From NCBI GenBank assembly GCA_010279815.1, contig QEOQ01000204.1, forward strand, positions 151,768 through 215,767: 64,000 nucleotides of DNA, read 5' to 3'. Position 1 is the stretch's first letter; each line of letters opens with the position of its first letter. Source of the DNA: Brachionus plicatilis (Eukaryota > Rotifera > Eurotatoria > Ploima > Brachionidae). Below are positions 37,001 through 49,135 of the stretch, in pieces. A program made the translations under genes and the position numbers. A model generated the notes under the pieces. It made no database searches. It was not told the origin of the DNA and was given only the letters and a program-made list of their open reading frames with translations.

Positions 37001-38283
37001 ACACCATTAATAATGCTTTGTTGATTAATCGGTGTTGCATTAGACTCAGGTATTTGAATGTCCACCAGTGTTTCTTTTAATGCCTGATTACTGTTTGCAA
37101 ATCTGCTCAAGTGTGAATTAAGCGCATTCAAATGACTGCTTACCGATGAACTCGATGAATATGATCCATATTTAGATGCGATATTCAAAGTTTCCTGATT
37201 TTTAGGGGAAGTTATAGTCTTAGGAGTCATAATTACTTTGGGTATTGTCAAATTATTAGAATTAAATGTTTTTGTAATGACTGTTTTGTTTTTTATTTCG
37301 TGAACTAAAGGCTTTTTTTGAATTTCGTTTAAATTAGAATTAAAATGAAATAGTTTATTTTTTGTTTTGTTCAAAAAGACCATGTTGGTAGTTGATTGAT
37401 TTTGGAAACTAACAGGCTTTGATGATACCACTTTGGTTATTTTGATATTTTGGTTAGAAAAATGTTGAGTCTGGCCTGTGGTCGGTGCCGACCGATTCTC
37501 GGTCTGATTATTTTGAATCTTGATTATTCGTTTGCATGCGCTCGTCGATATCAAGCGTTCTTGTAAATTTTTTTGCTGAAAATGACTTAGATTGATTACT
37601 TTTACGGGATTTGCGTTGAGAGGAGCCTTTGGCGCATTGGTAGATACATTAAAAGTTTTGAGCGGATTTCGGAAATTAATGAGACTATTCAAGTCGGAAC
37701 GCGGAGAGTCGACTTTTTTTCGATTCGATATTGAGACAATGCGCACAGTTGAATTAGTTTGATTAGGCGCTGGTGTGCCAGACTTCACCACTCTCGAATA
37801 GGGCAATAAGCTTTGGTTAGAATGCTTCAGCGAGTTTATTTTAATTATTTTACGGTTTGGTATTTTTGGTTCCAAATGAGTGCCATTGTTTGGCCTTAAT
37901 TCGGAACTAGTTTTTTCATTGCTTTCTATATTTAGATTATTTTGGTCAAAATGGTTTAAAACTGCAAGGAATGGATCATCGGACAGCATGAGGTCGCAGT
38001 TTTGATTGTCTTGGTTGTGAATAGGTGACACTGAGTTCGAAGAAATATCCAAACTAGAAGAGACAAGAAAGTCATTGCTCGCATCAGTCAAAAAAGAAAA
38101 GTCAAGATCATTCAAGTTAAAATCTTGGTCATTATTATTCAAATCTTTGGAAAAACTTGTATAACAGGAACTGGATGATGGTGATGAGGTAGAAAACGGG
38201 GTATCACATTGATTATCCAGCAAAGAACAAAGATTTGTTTCTAGACCTGCATCCTGGATAGCTGCATTCAAAATATCATCCAT
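28074..38283 (-). CDS. SBNO1: strawberry notch (SBNO) helicase-like protein
   Basis: Nuclear superfamily 2 helicase-like regulator linked to Notch and other signalling. Four exons on the minus strand, 36855-38283, 34298-35253, 31376-33050 and 28074-29188, give 1724 codons. Exon 1 encodes a long Asn/Ser/Thr-rich N-terminus ending in the conserved [13 protein letters not shown] block. Exon 2 carries the ATPase core: Walker [12 protein letters not shown] (about 547-557), the DECH box in [11 protein letters not shown] and SATGASEP. Exon 3 has [24 protein letters not shown] and helicase motif [12 protein letters not shown], plus a Ser/Asp-rich insert. Exon 4 carries the SBNO C-terminal domain. Human SBNO1 has 1393 residues; the excess is mostly low-complexity sequence in exons 1 and 3. 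Introns are 1601, 1247 and 2187 nt, the last with transposon debris. An AG lies directly before the start ATG. Confidence 0.97.
29500..29690 (+). pseudogene. Tc1/mariner transposase fragment in SBNO intron 3
   Basis: The plus strand reads [20 protein letters not shown], matching the Tc1 block around the second catalytic Asp (W..VIFSDE.F), and after a +1 frame change GGGSIGIW, matching the family GGGS.M.WG motif. Frame shifts and stops show it is dead. It lies antisense to strawberry notch. Confidence 0.75.
29765..29895 (+). mobile_element. half copy of the 22612-22950 element
   Basis: Sequence from GCAGACTTTTACAGTTGATG to ACTTCACAAAAC matches the right half of the 22612-22950 element. The left half is missing. 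It is followed at 29896-29989 by a short open frame with an Arg/Gly-rich tail ([11 protein letters not shown] then stop). Confidence 0.6.
30573..30961. mobile_element. inverted-repeat element in SBNO intron 3
   Basis: Left arm 30573-30630 starts TGGACAAAAAACAAAAAC and contains AGAGCTTCGGACTGACTAAA; right arm 30906-30961 is its inverted relative over about 55 bp with a few mismatches. The interior has no ORF on its own. No clear target duplication was found, so the class is open. Confidence 0.65.
35690..35796. repeat. hairpin-forming inverted repeat in SBNO intron 1
   Basis: Arms of about 35 nt (left GCTCTGCAAAAACTCTGCAG, right ending GAGTTTTTACAGAGC) separated by about 35 nt. It may be a very small transposon relic. 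No target duplication is evident. Confidence 0.5.
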
Positions 38284-39996
38284 CTATTAAAAATTTGTTT
38301 TATTAGTAACCATGCGGAGCTACATGTTTTATATTTAAATTTTTTCTTACTTGCATTTCTCATTTATTTTCATTTAAAGCAATTTAGGAAAATTTTGAGT
38401 CTAAATTTAAATTCTAACATGTTAAAACTTTTTTAATTTTTAATTTAAATTTTCATGATTCTTAATTTTGCCTGTTTAAAAATCAAATACTAATTTTGAG
38501 TAAAAGACCCTAATTAAAATGTTTTATTTTGTTGTATTTAACTAAAATTCTATCATCAAAATATAATTAAAGTTAGGTTTTGATCCGCAATGAGTAAAAT
38601 TCCACGTACATTCAATAATTATTGAGAGTCTGTCTAGACCTCGTGCATTTAAAATCTACCTTGTTATCATTTTAAATTCAATGAACGTATGCCTATAATA
38701 TAAAAGAAAAATATTGCATGCTCGATTCTATGAAATTAAAAAATAAAATTCAAAATAAAATACACAAAATAAAACGTGATAAAATTTTTAAAAAAATTGA
38801 ACACGTCCCATAGACGATGCAGTCAATCTAGGTTAATTTAAAACTAAAAATTTTTCTTTTAAATTGGATTGAACTTACTAGAAATTTTAAAAATCAAAAA
38901 AAAAAAACTTTAATTTCTCATTTAATAAATAAGATCGATCTAAATAGATCTTTATTGATTTTTCGAAAGTTTTCTCTTATTATAGTATTTTAATTAACTT
39001 TCTTAAATCAGGTACAGAAATTTAAAACATTTTTAATTCACCATGTGCTCTCAAATATCAAGCATATCTTTTTTGTACTTCGCTTTTATTTTTATTATTA
39101 AGTTTTTTATATTTAACATTTTCTGAGCATAAGATTAAGCTTTTGTGAAAATTTAAATTTTAAGTTAGTTTAAAAGTAAATTTTAAAATATCCAGTCTGA
39201 CTTTCATACGACGAAAATAAATTACTGGCAAAGATCTACTCGTATACTCTTACATGTGCCATTCTGAATTTACACATAATAGAATTTAAAATTGCTTGTT
39301 GCTAAAGATGATTTTATATATCAAAAAATGTGCTTGAGTTATTAAAATTTTGAAACAAATAAAAGATACCAAATTTACTATCTAACCAACTTGACCATAA
39401 ATTTATTTTCTTCTGGCTAATCATTTTAATCGATATGAGGCATTTATTTAGAAATTTTTTATCTTATCAGTCAAAACTAAGCCTATTTTATCAAAGATCA
39501 ATAAATTGTATAGATTAAATGCGATCATAATTTTGTATCAAATCTATTTAAAAATTTGAGCTTAGATTGACAATCATTTAGCCATGAAATCACTTGCTCA
39601 AATGAATGATTGTTTTCAGATTGTATTTAATTAAATGATTCTCAATCATTTGAACTCATCAATTTAAAATATTTTTGAAACTATTTTCGATCTAAACTAA
39701 GACTCAAGATTCTTTTGCTTCTAGTAACAATCATTTTAAACTTATCTTTGATGAAATAAGTCTTCAATTTTATTTTTTGTAAAACTATAAAAAATGTATT
39801 TTTTTTATTTTGTTCAAAAGGGTCTTTTGGTTTCTATTCCACAAAATGTAATATTATCAATATTTAAATTCTTGATCAAATTCGTCAATTAAAATCAACA
39901 AAAAAAAAAATTTTAAGCACAAAATAACAAAAAATTTTCTTTAAAAAAAATTTATTTGTATAATTTTATTTTAAAAATCAAGAAATTAAAAAAAAA
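38284..39996. other. intergenic, SBNO upstream region
   Basis: 1.7 kb between the strawberry notch start and the MKS1 stop, both genes on the minus strand, so it should hold the SBNO promoter. It is AT-rich; no repeat, ORF or recognisable motif was seen. Confidence 0.5.
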
Positions 39997-42419
39997 TTAT
40001 TCAAGTAGTGATTTAGATTTTTCTCTGGTTTCTATCATTTTATTTTTAGCCATCTGAAACTTCTCTGCAAAAAATTTAAAAAATTTAAAATTTATTATAC
40101 ATTGAAGCTCTATTTAAATTTTACCTAAAATTTCGTACAACTCTTTCTTGTTGCTATGATTCCTTCAAAATTACAAAAATTAGATAAAAACTATGAAAAA
40201 GTTTATAACACAAGGCTTACGCTAAAGTATCAATTAAACTATTTGACGTTTTACCATGTTTCATAAATATTCTAAAATTTAAAATTTATTTTTTGGTAAT
40301 TTTCTTAAGAAAATAATTTAGTTACTGAGATTGGAATACAGCGTTTAAGCGAACAGTCAAACTTCCAGTAGTAAATGTTCTGAATCCGAATCTACTCAAG
40401 ATAGATTCCTAAAATAAAAAAATTTTAATAAATACTTCTGTGTCATATTTTTGACAATTTCTGACCTCATGTCCTGAAGGTATGGCTGTATAGGTTAAAT
40501 CTTCTAATTCAGGAGAACCTCCTATAAAAAATCGCCTAAGCTCATAAATTAACGAGTCTCCTCTAGGTCTCCAACAAGGCTTAGATTCGACATATGCTCC
40601 AGGTTTTACTGGTAATTGTATCCATGTATATCCTTCGGTGCGGTATCTATTCCATGAATCATAAGAAGCTACTTCGAATAAAATTTTTGGCATTTTCGGA
40701 ATTTCGTCTTTAAATTTAAAAATAATTTAAAAAAAAATAAAATTCTTTAAATGTAATTTACCTCGATTTAAAGGGCTGTATTCATCGTTTTTGTAGTAAA
40801 GATCAAATTCAAATGGATGAGAAAAGTAAGCTATTTCATCATTTCCTTCAATTTTTGTTCTAGATGTTGGTGTAAATCCGCTCAATGGAACAGATCTATC
40901 AATATGCCAGTCTTAAATTTAATAATTAAAATTCAATTTTATCCTGAGTGGGTCTTAAAATTACTTTTTGGTAGATCTAGTTGATAATATACGTGTAAAT
41001 CATCGTAATCAAAATTCTTAGCACTTAATATCTCTCCAAATATATGCACCTTCATCACTCCAATAAGAGGCTAAAATCAAATAAGCATAAATGAATTTTT
41101 TGTTAATTTCAAAAAAATACTTCATAAATTAAAAAATTAAATTTAAATTATCATCTTACCATTTTGAAATCCTTTCCGACTAAGTTTTTTATGTAATCCG
41201 AATGACGAAGATACAATTCTTTGTGCAGACGATTTTCCTTTAGCAAATCATCATTTGTTATACAACTCGAAACATGTTCTAATGTGTATTCATAAGTCTC
41301 TTTTAGGCTAAAATTAGAGAGCTTTTCTTTTAACAACCAAGTAATTTATACCTCTGGCAAAGCCTCCAGTTTGGATAAAATAAGAAATTGAGCTAAAATC
41401 AGGTTTCATTATTATTGCACCATTTGAGTCAATTTTGATACAACAAAGGACTACTTCATCATTCATAGTAAAAGTGCTATTTAAAAGAGAATAATCAATT
41501 TCAATGAAAAATAGTGATTTTAATTGTCACTTTTCCGCTGTTGATAGGTCGGCCATTATGTACATTGTATGAAAAGGTACAATTTTTGATTGGAATTTTT
41601 TCGAGTCATCTTTTGTGGGTGAATAGTTGACAATGTCTTTTTTGGGCACCTGCATTTCACTAAAAAGATTATTTGAAATTTATTGATAGTTAAAAACAAT
41701 TTTTTTTCTAAATTAAATAAAATTTTTACCTTGGTTTAGTCTTTCCTACTAAGGTTCTTTTTTTCAAGAAATTAGTATTCTTTTCCAAAAAAGAAGGTAT
41801 TGCAGATTTAGGTGCATTGTTAACTTCAGCGTCGATCTTTAAAATTTTTTAATTAGGGAAAAAAATTAAAAAAATTTACTTCATCATAAAATTCATATGG
41901 ATCGGAATCTATATAAGTAAAAATTCTTCCGGGTTGATAATTTCGCTCTCTTTAGGGAAAAAAAAAACTTAAAAAATTTTAATTGATTAAAAAAAAGTAA
42001 ATTTTTTTACTTAAGTTTAAGACATTCGTCTTGATAGTGTTCTTCTAAAATAGTCTGAGGAACAAAATTTTGGTTTATGTATTTTATGTATTCTCTCTTA
42101 AATATAAAAAATTTAAATTTAAATTCAGGTGCTGAAATTTTAATACTTTTGAAAAAATTTTTGCTTGCCAACTAATTATTGCTTCTTCTTTTTTTGAATT
42201 CAAATCGACAAATTCTCTCCTTATTTTTTCTAATTCTTTTAATTTTTCTGCTTCAATCTGGTTAGGTATTTTTCCAGTTGCTCTCTGTAAAGTAACCCTG
42301 TGAGATAAATAATTATTTTGTTAAAAAAGCAAATTCATTGATTGAGAGTTATACTTTATTTTGAAATTTCGAATAGGATCCTTGGATCTGTAAATACAGC
42401 TTGAATAGATATTATTCAT
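39997..42419 (-). CDS. MKS1: Meckel syndrome type 1 protein (B9-domain ciliary protein)
   Basis: MKS1 is a component of the transition-zone (tectonic/B9) complex at the ciliary base. Fifteen exons on the minus strand give 545 codons (human 559): 42355-42419, 42147-42297, 42011-42096, 41880-41949, 41730-41836, 41531-41659, 41352-41476, 41160-41326, 40965-41070, 40762-40911, 40466-40707, 40326-40408, 40221-40271, 40125-40162 and 39997-40064. The N-terminus has YRSKDPIRNFKIK, then RIFTYIDSDPY and MYIMADL as in the family. The B9 domain runs from about residue 300 to 480 with ELRRFFIGGSPELEDLTY and LSRFGFRTFTTGSLTVRL; the helical tail ends ETREKSKSLLE. Most introns are 43-89 nt. The junction between exons 7 and 8 needs a 25-nt intron (41327-41351) to keep frame, which is suspicious. 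The short gene length contrasts with SBNO next to it. Confidence 0.95.
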
Positions 42420-44122
42420 TTCAAATTACTGAAATATGATAAATTTTTCACTATTTTAATTCATACATTTTTGAATTTGAATGGCTACTATAGCAACCAA
42501 AATTATTGAAGTTAAGGACGAAATTTTTAATTTCATTTCGTTTATAGTTTGAAGATGACAAGCATTAATAATTTAAAACACTTTTTAACACATTTGTCTT
42601 ATTTAACATAATTTGTATTTTCAATGATTGCATTGATCGTTCCACAATTTCTTAACAAAATTTCCTGTATAAATATTCTGTTAAATATTTATGTTCTATA
42701 TGATTATTTAATTAAAAGTTAAAGCTTAAGAAAAAAAATTGAACATACCTAAATTTGATATTCACCAATGATCATTTATTTTTGGTTTTTAAAAATATCT
42801 ATTTAAATGGTATTGTGAAATTGGAAAAAAATATTTAATTATAAAAGGAAATAATTAGTTAAAATGAAACAGTTTTTTTAATCCATGGTTTGATTTGCCA
42901 ATATTATGCAAATTAATTTCGTTTTTATTTTCAATATCTTTGAATTTCGAAGAAATATGCAAATATTTAACAAAAAAAAAATTTGAACAAATTTAGAAAT
43001 TATTAACTAAAAAATTAAACTTTTTATATTTTATTCTTTTCCTATTTGAATTGAAAATTTTGTAACAAATTTCACAGTGTCGCTTTAAGTTTGAAAATAA
43101 TCGCTGAAGTCTAAAATTATTCCACGTGACAAGCTAATTAAAATTGATGTATAAGGTAAAAAGACTTTAGGGAAAATACATTGCATTTAATATTTCATTA
43201 AAAAAATAAAATTAAAACTTGCATATTTATCCTTAAAAATTATAATTTTAATTATTGATTTAAATCTCAGTCAAAACTATATAGAAAGTATATCGAAAAA
43301 ATTGATATCTCTTTAAATTCAACCAGTAAATTTTAAACAACATTTTAAATTTTAAACAGATTACTAAATTTATTTTGTATTCTTTGTCCTTTTTAGAATA
43401 CTTTTTACTTTTATTTGGCCTATCAGGCTTAGATAATAAGATTTATTATTTATTGGTTTTTGATTTTTAATTGGCAATAAATATTTGAAAAACAAATGTT
43501 AACGATTCTTATATTCTCTTTTTAAAAATTAAATTTGATCAAGATTACGAAGTAAATTGGATGCAAATGACATTAATCAAAATAATATAGTATAATATGT
43601 TTTAAAAATTTCTTGGTCAAAGCTGAACAATAGCTAGGATCTAATGGTAAAGTAAGAATATGGTAAGAATAAAAGGTACAGAAATTTTAAATGAAATTAA
43701 TTTTAAAGTTTAATTGTTTACTTCGAAAAAATTACTTTAATTCCTTCAAACAAGAAATTCCAACGCCAAATACTAAAAGAAAAAATATTTGAGTTACACT
43801 GAAAGTAGAACCAAAATTTGATTTAGATTAAAATTCAAAAATTGGAAAAAAACTAAGACGATGACTATGGGATCAAATATTTTTACAATGAGTATCAACA
43901 GGTTTTGAGTCTTTTTTAAATATTAAGAAAGAATTTTAAAGTCAAGTTTCCCAGAAAAATCACACAAAAAAATAATTTATTACGGATTTTGAAAATCACT
44001 ACTTTAACTGTAGCTAAATTCGTTTTTTAATCAAGGTTATTAATAAAAAAAATTGGTTGAATTTTTGCTTCATAATCTAGACAAACTCTGAAATTAATTT
44101 TCTAAAGCCGATATAAATGAGC

Positions 44123-44170
44123 CAGAGCTGATAAAAAGTCAAAGTCTGACTTTTACTTTACACCAATCTG
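44123..44170. mobile_element. minimal hAT-type relic, ends only
   Basis: CAGAGCTGATAAAAAGTC followed almost at once by the inverted end TTTACACCAATCTG: 48 bp consisting of little more than the two termini of the family seen at 15782. No 8-bp duplication. Probably an internally deleted old copy. Confidence 0.5.
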
Positions 44171-44474
44171 GTCCAAGCACAGAATTGAAAATTTTATTTT
44201 TCATTATGTCATTACGTTTTTTTTAAATAATAATTCTTTGATTTTTTGCGAATAATATAAAAAGAACAAAAAATAAAAGATACTCAGAGTTTTGAGAAAG
44301 AAAAAAGCGTAGCGTTGCGGATTCGCAACATTTTATTATATGCAACATTTAATATCCACTTTCTTATTTAAACTTAATTTTTTCAAAATATTAATTCTAA
44401 GCTTTTTTAATAATCATTTGACACTTGCAAGTTTAATTGTATTTTTTACAAATTATTATTAATGTTTATTTCTA

Positions 44475-44778
44475 AAGTAAAATCTCACTTATATCACCCC
44501 AAATGTCTCTGGTATCAAGTGGGGATAAAACTAAAAGGTGACAAAACTGTTTATATAAAATTTTTTATTTACAATTACAACTAACAAAATATTAATATTT
44601 CGATCGATTTTAAAAAATGTCATCCAGTTCATAGTGAAATAAGTGAATTTGGGGATATGTATTGGTGATATAAGTAACCTACATTGGTTTGAATACAAAG
44701 CCATCGGTTCTTAACTATTTTGGTGATACAAGTCTATTGGGGACAAAAATATGTAGGGATAAAAGTGTGAGATTACTG
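44475..44778. mobile_element. pogo/Tigger-like miniature element
   Basis: 304 bp flanked by TA on both sides. The right end is the inverse of CAGTAATCTCACACTTTTATCC; the left end AAGTAAAATCTCACTTATATCACC matches it with substitutions. Inverted internal segments GGTATCAAGTGGGG and CAATAGACTTGTATCACC extend the fold. The CAGT start, CTCAC/TATCC motifs and TA flanks resemble pogo/Tigger-derived MITEs. No ORF. Confidence 0.75.
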
Positions 44779-44970
44779 TAGTTGTTTTTTTGATCCAAAA
44801 TACAATTTAAAAAAATAAAAATTTTCAGCAATAAAAAATAGAATCAAGGAAAAATAGAAAAAAAATCTTCACTGTTTATTTTTTTTATTAGACAATCATT
44901 TTTTTAAATTAAATTTTTGTTAAAATATATTATTTACTTATTTCAGATAAATTAAACAATTCAAGAATTA

Positions 44971-46320
44971 CTAAATTCTTAACGAAGCTTGCTTTCGCTT
45001 CACCAAACCACTTGAATAAACTGAGTTTATATTTCTGTTTGTACTGCGAATTTCTTTGATTAAAGTAAACGAGTCAGTTGATTCTTCCAAATTATATTTG
45101 TTTTTATTTGCATTTTTTTTATCGCTATCAGATAGTTCATCTTCTTCATAATCATCGTCATCTTCAAAACAAGTTAGAATAGGGCTTTTTTCCTTTTTAT
45201 TCAATGCTTTAAGTGAAGTGTCCACTTTGTTCTTTTCGAAATGATTAGCCAAATAGGAATTTCTGACAAACGATGCTGCTTTACCTGAACTCTTGAGACT
45301 CGGTATACTGACTGTTTTTGAATTGAATGTCGAACTGAAGTGTCTGATTGCACGCGAATGCTTCTCGACTAGTTTTGACCATTCTTTATTATCTTTTAGA
45401 TTAATTGTACAACCGTTCCATGGTATCGATTCAAAAGATCGATTTGAATTGGGTATTGGCATGCCAATTTTGATTCGCTTTACTTTATGCAGATAATCAG
45501 AATAACAATTTACATAATCGTTAATAAGGTCTGTTAACGAAAGATATTTAAGCTTCTTGAAGCCCAGATCAGATCTGCGACTTATTCCCAAGGCTCCAAA
45601 AAGTCCGGTCGAATGACAAAAAACACCTAAAACAACGTGACGGTGCACGTTACCTTTAGAATTTGTTTTAAATCCGATAGTGAATTTTTCAACTCCCGCT
45701 AGAGAATTGGACAAAGTTATTTCGTTAATGAGAAATATTGATAAAATCACTGCCTCAAGACATTTGATCGGTAATGAAACTTCAATCATTTTCTTTGAAA
45801 GCTCAGCTAAACCCATTAATGGCCGATCTTTGCGAATCTCAAAAAATTGTAGACTAATATTTTTAGTTTTTAATATTTTTAAACAAATTAAAATTTTATT
45901 AAATAGAGTACCCTGTGTGATTATATTGCAATTTTTCAATATAATTTTGTATTTTTTCTATTTTTTGACTATTCGAGATCATTTTATTGCTCAAAATGGA
46001 ATATGGAACCACTGGTACTTCTACATTAGGCAATTTATCTTTATTTTTCTGAATATATTCAATTTTTTCACTTGCTAATTATGATTCAAAAATTATCTTT
46101 TTTTTTGATAAAAGAATTTGCGATAACTAACCAGATGGCTGAAGTTCTTTGGCATAGCTCCACATATGGTCCCAAACATCATTATTTAGAGGATAACCGC
46201 CCGTGTTTAAATAAAATATGACATTTTTTCCTTCTTTAATAGGAACAAGATTTCTTAATTAAATTTTAAAGGTTATTTTTTTAATTTAAAATTTAAGTGC
46301 TTTTATTACGGTGAAGACAT
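44971..46320 (-). CDS. VASH1: vasohibin (tubulin tyrosine carboxypeptidase)
   Basis: Vasohibins, with their partner SVBP, remove the C-terminal tyrosine of alpha-tubulin. Four exons on the minus strand, 46310-46320, 46132-46253, 45912-46074 and 44971-45853, give 392 codons (human VASH1 365, VASH2 355). The sequence follows the family: NTGGYPLNNDVWDHMW, LQYNHTG, QFFEIRKDRPLMGL, LPIKCLEAVIL, RHVVLGV and GALGISRRSDL. The transglutaminase-like catalytic residues are visible as Cys about 130 (IKCLEAV), His about 171 (RHVVLG) and Ser about 190 (LGISRR). A short insert lies between the Cys and His. The C-terminal 130 residues are Ser/Lys-rich with an acidic run and look disordered. The first coding exon is only 11 nt (MSSP), joined in frame across a 56-nt intron; it is the least certain part. 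VASH1 versus VASH2 cannot be decided for an invertebrate. No SVBP gene was seen here. Confidence 0.93.
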
Positions 46321-47974
46321 GGGTTTGACCAATTTGTTATCACGAATAGTTACAACGACATTAAGATGAATTCAAAAACAATACTGATTTTTTTATAATT
46401 TTAATATTTTGAATTTTGAAAATTCTTTGTTTTACTATAAATATATAACCTAGCAACCTACCAGCTATATAAAAACTAAAGCAAAATTCTCATGAACGTG
46501 AGCGTGTAAAGACTAGAATTAGTTTTTTGTTTAGTCATTTAGTAACCAATGCTTATTAAATTTTGACATGAATTCTAAGAACGATTAGCATGCATAAAAT
46601 ATGGTCAAAGTTTGACAGATCTAAATATATTTAGAAAAACTAAATTCACCTAAAAAAATTGAAAAACCAAAATGAAATAATTATATAATCGAAAAATTTT
46701 TAATTAGAAAGTAAAAATCTTTATGGTCTGAGATAATTTTGTAAATTCAATAAAGTAGTTATTTTCTTTAATAAAAAAATTTTGCTTGCAACTTAGTTGA
46801 TAAATAAATAAGTTATTTATTTCAAAAAAGAAATTTATTATATAAACATTCTATCATATAATGTATTTAAAATTTTAGGATTGACGTATAATTTTTGAAT
46901 ATATTTGCTATAAAAAGCGCTTTTAAAAAATAAAAAAAGACGTATTCAAAATCGAAAAAATACTCTCTAATTTAAAAAAAATAAAGAATCCAAAAGATAC
47001 AATTAAAACAGAAGTTGAATATTAAGAAAAATTTAGTAAATTAAAGAAAATAAATATTGTCACTTAAAAATGATTTGATTTTTAAGTTAAAGTCAATTGT
47101 AAATCAAGTCAAATGAGTTGATTTTATAAAAAGACTTTAACTATCTTTTTTACCTCTGCAGAAGTCTAGTTTCATGTATAGTTGTTCGACCATTTCTGTT
47201 GATCGTTTTTGAGAAAGCTGATTAAAAAAAGACACGTGGATTTTGATTCATAGCCAAGTCTGTAAAAAAATACTCTTCTCAATCTTTTTCTCTTTTTTTT
47301 CAATAAATTTCCCGATAAAATCCCTATTACTGATTAGTAAACCTAAATATTATGTATTTTGAGTTTTTGGCATCTCAATAATATTAAGAATAAACTATTC
47401 GTACTCAAAGATTAAATCGGATGAAAAATCGATCAACAAATGTTGGCTGAATCGAATCCGTTTCGAATAGAATATTATATTTCTAACAAATAAAGAGATG
47501 CTACATCAACAAAATAAATGAGATTATATTTTCAATTACAACGAAAAACGAATAACTAAGAATTCTCTATTAGCCAGAATAGGTAAAATGTCAAGATTTA
47601 ATACATTGACATCAATTTTTAAAGAAGGCGATTGATCAATTGCTGGGATTAAATGGAAAATTTTTTAATGCCGGGTACTTCATCAGTTTTACTTCGAATT
47701 CTCATTGACCAGCCTTGCAATAAACTTTGAGAAAAAAAATTAAACACAGCAAAAAAAAGAAAATTTGTACAAAAGCCATTTACGATTTAAATTTAAAACT
47801 TAAATTTGATATTTTATGATCAAATAAAAAGCTATCAAGACAATATTTAGTTAAGCATGAATTATATTTTGTTTTTATTTTTCATTTTTAAAAATTAAAT
47901 TGTTATATTAAAATAATTTAAAAACTTAAATTCAATCTAAATTTAAAACATTTAAAAAAATATGTTTAAAATTA

Positions 47975-48142
47975 GGCAAATTGAAGCTTGAAATCAAGAT
48001 CGTAAGATTAAAATATAAAATATATTAATAGAAGAAAAATTATTAGCCACTAAGTATTTGTTTTTTAAAAATTATCAAATCATTAGATGAATTAAGTTTT
48101 TAAATTTTAAATGACAGTTTTGATCTGAAACTTCAATTCGCC
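47975..48142. mobile_element. 168-bp TA-flanked miniature element
   Basis: Ends GGCAAATTGAAGCTTGAAATCA and the inverse of GGCGAATTGAAGTTTCAGATCA, flanked by TA on both sides (47973-47974 and 48143-48144). Related termini bound 21884-22424. The TA flanks suggest a Tc1/mariner-derived MITE. Confidence 0.7.
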
Positions 48143-48822
48143 TAAAATTAACAGATAGGTCAAAAATATGTACAAAATCATGGACCCATTTAATTGATTA
48201 TCAAACAGTCCAGTTTTCTTGATAAATTCAGCAGGGAAAAAAGTTCATGTAATTGTAGAAGATTTCGAAAAAATAATATTTGTGTTTTCATTATCGGAAT
48301 AGTTTATAGATATTAGCTATTAAAGGTAGCAGAGGAAGCTAAAAAATACTGATTGGTGAGGAACGGACACAAGGAAGACCAAATAAAGGAAATTTGCTTT
48401 GTTCTATCAAAATGATTACATTGAAGCATTATCTTCAGATAAGTCAGTATCAAAAGATTTAGATAGTGCCTAGTGATGATTGATATGACCTGAAACACAA
48501 TCAAATCATGGTAGGTATAACTCCAAAAGTAAATAAGAAATAATTTAATTCATAGTGTCAAATTAGTTTTTTTTAGATATTCTTATGGTTTTGAGGTAGA
48601 AAATATTTTCGTAATTAGTTTGTGATTGGTTTCTCAATGTTCTACTTAATTCTTATATTTTTGTTATTTTAATTTTTTCTATTTATTAAAAATCTAATCA
48701 TTTGGTTGCTAATTTTTTTATCAATTAATAAAAAATAAATCAGTCAGTAAATAATTGATTTTTTAGTTAGTAAAATAAATCAAAGTCGTACCATGCTCTT
48801 TTTAAAGAACCTGAATGGGCTA

Positions 48823-49135
48823 AATTACACAGCTATACATAATTTTAAATTATTTTTAGTAAACTTACGTAATCTTAGGTGAATATTAGTCGGTAAAGAT
48901 ATGTAATTTTACGAAAAAATTAAAATTACGTAAGCTTATATTAAAATATGTAACTTATAGTAAAATCGTTCCAAAATGCTTACGGCTAGAAAATGAGATT
49001 TTTGGTAAAAAAAATGTAAAATTAGCTTCTTTTCCAAGATATTCAATTAATTTTATTATGAAAAATTATTACCTTTTCTTTTCTTTCTCACTAAAAATAA
49101 TGTAAAATTACGTATTTTTACGTAATTTAGCCAAT
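48823..49135. repeat. inverted-repeat-bounded region rich in TTACGTAA words
   Basis: GGCTAAATTAC at the left and GTAATTTAGCC at the right are inverted, and several TACGTAA/TTTTACG words occur between them. It may be a DNA transposon relic. No target duplication was found. Confidence 0.4.

Larger units (their letters stand above)
42420..44970. other. intergenic, MKS1 upstream region
   Basis: 2.55 kb of AT-rich sequence between MKS1 and vasohibin, both minus. It should hold the MKS1 promoter. Two miniature elements lie at 44123-44170 and 44475-44778. Nothing else was recognised. Confidence 0.6.

Noticed and set aside
45680..46078. 132-codon plus-strand ORF
   Set aside because: Antisense shadow of vasohibin exons, ending in low-complexity Phe-rich sequence.
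48313..48504. 63-codon minus-strand ORF
   Set aside because: No recognisable domain and no splice or context support.
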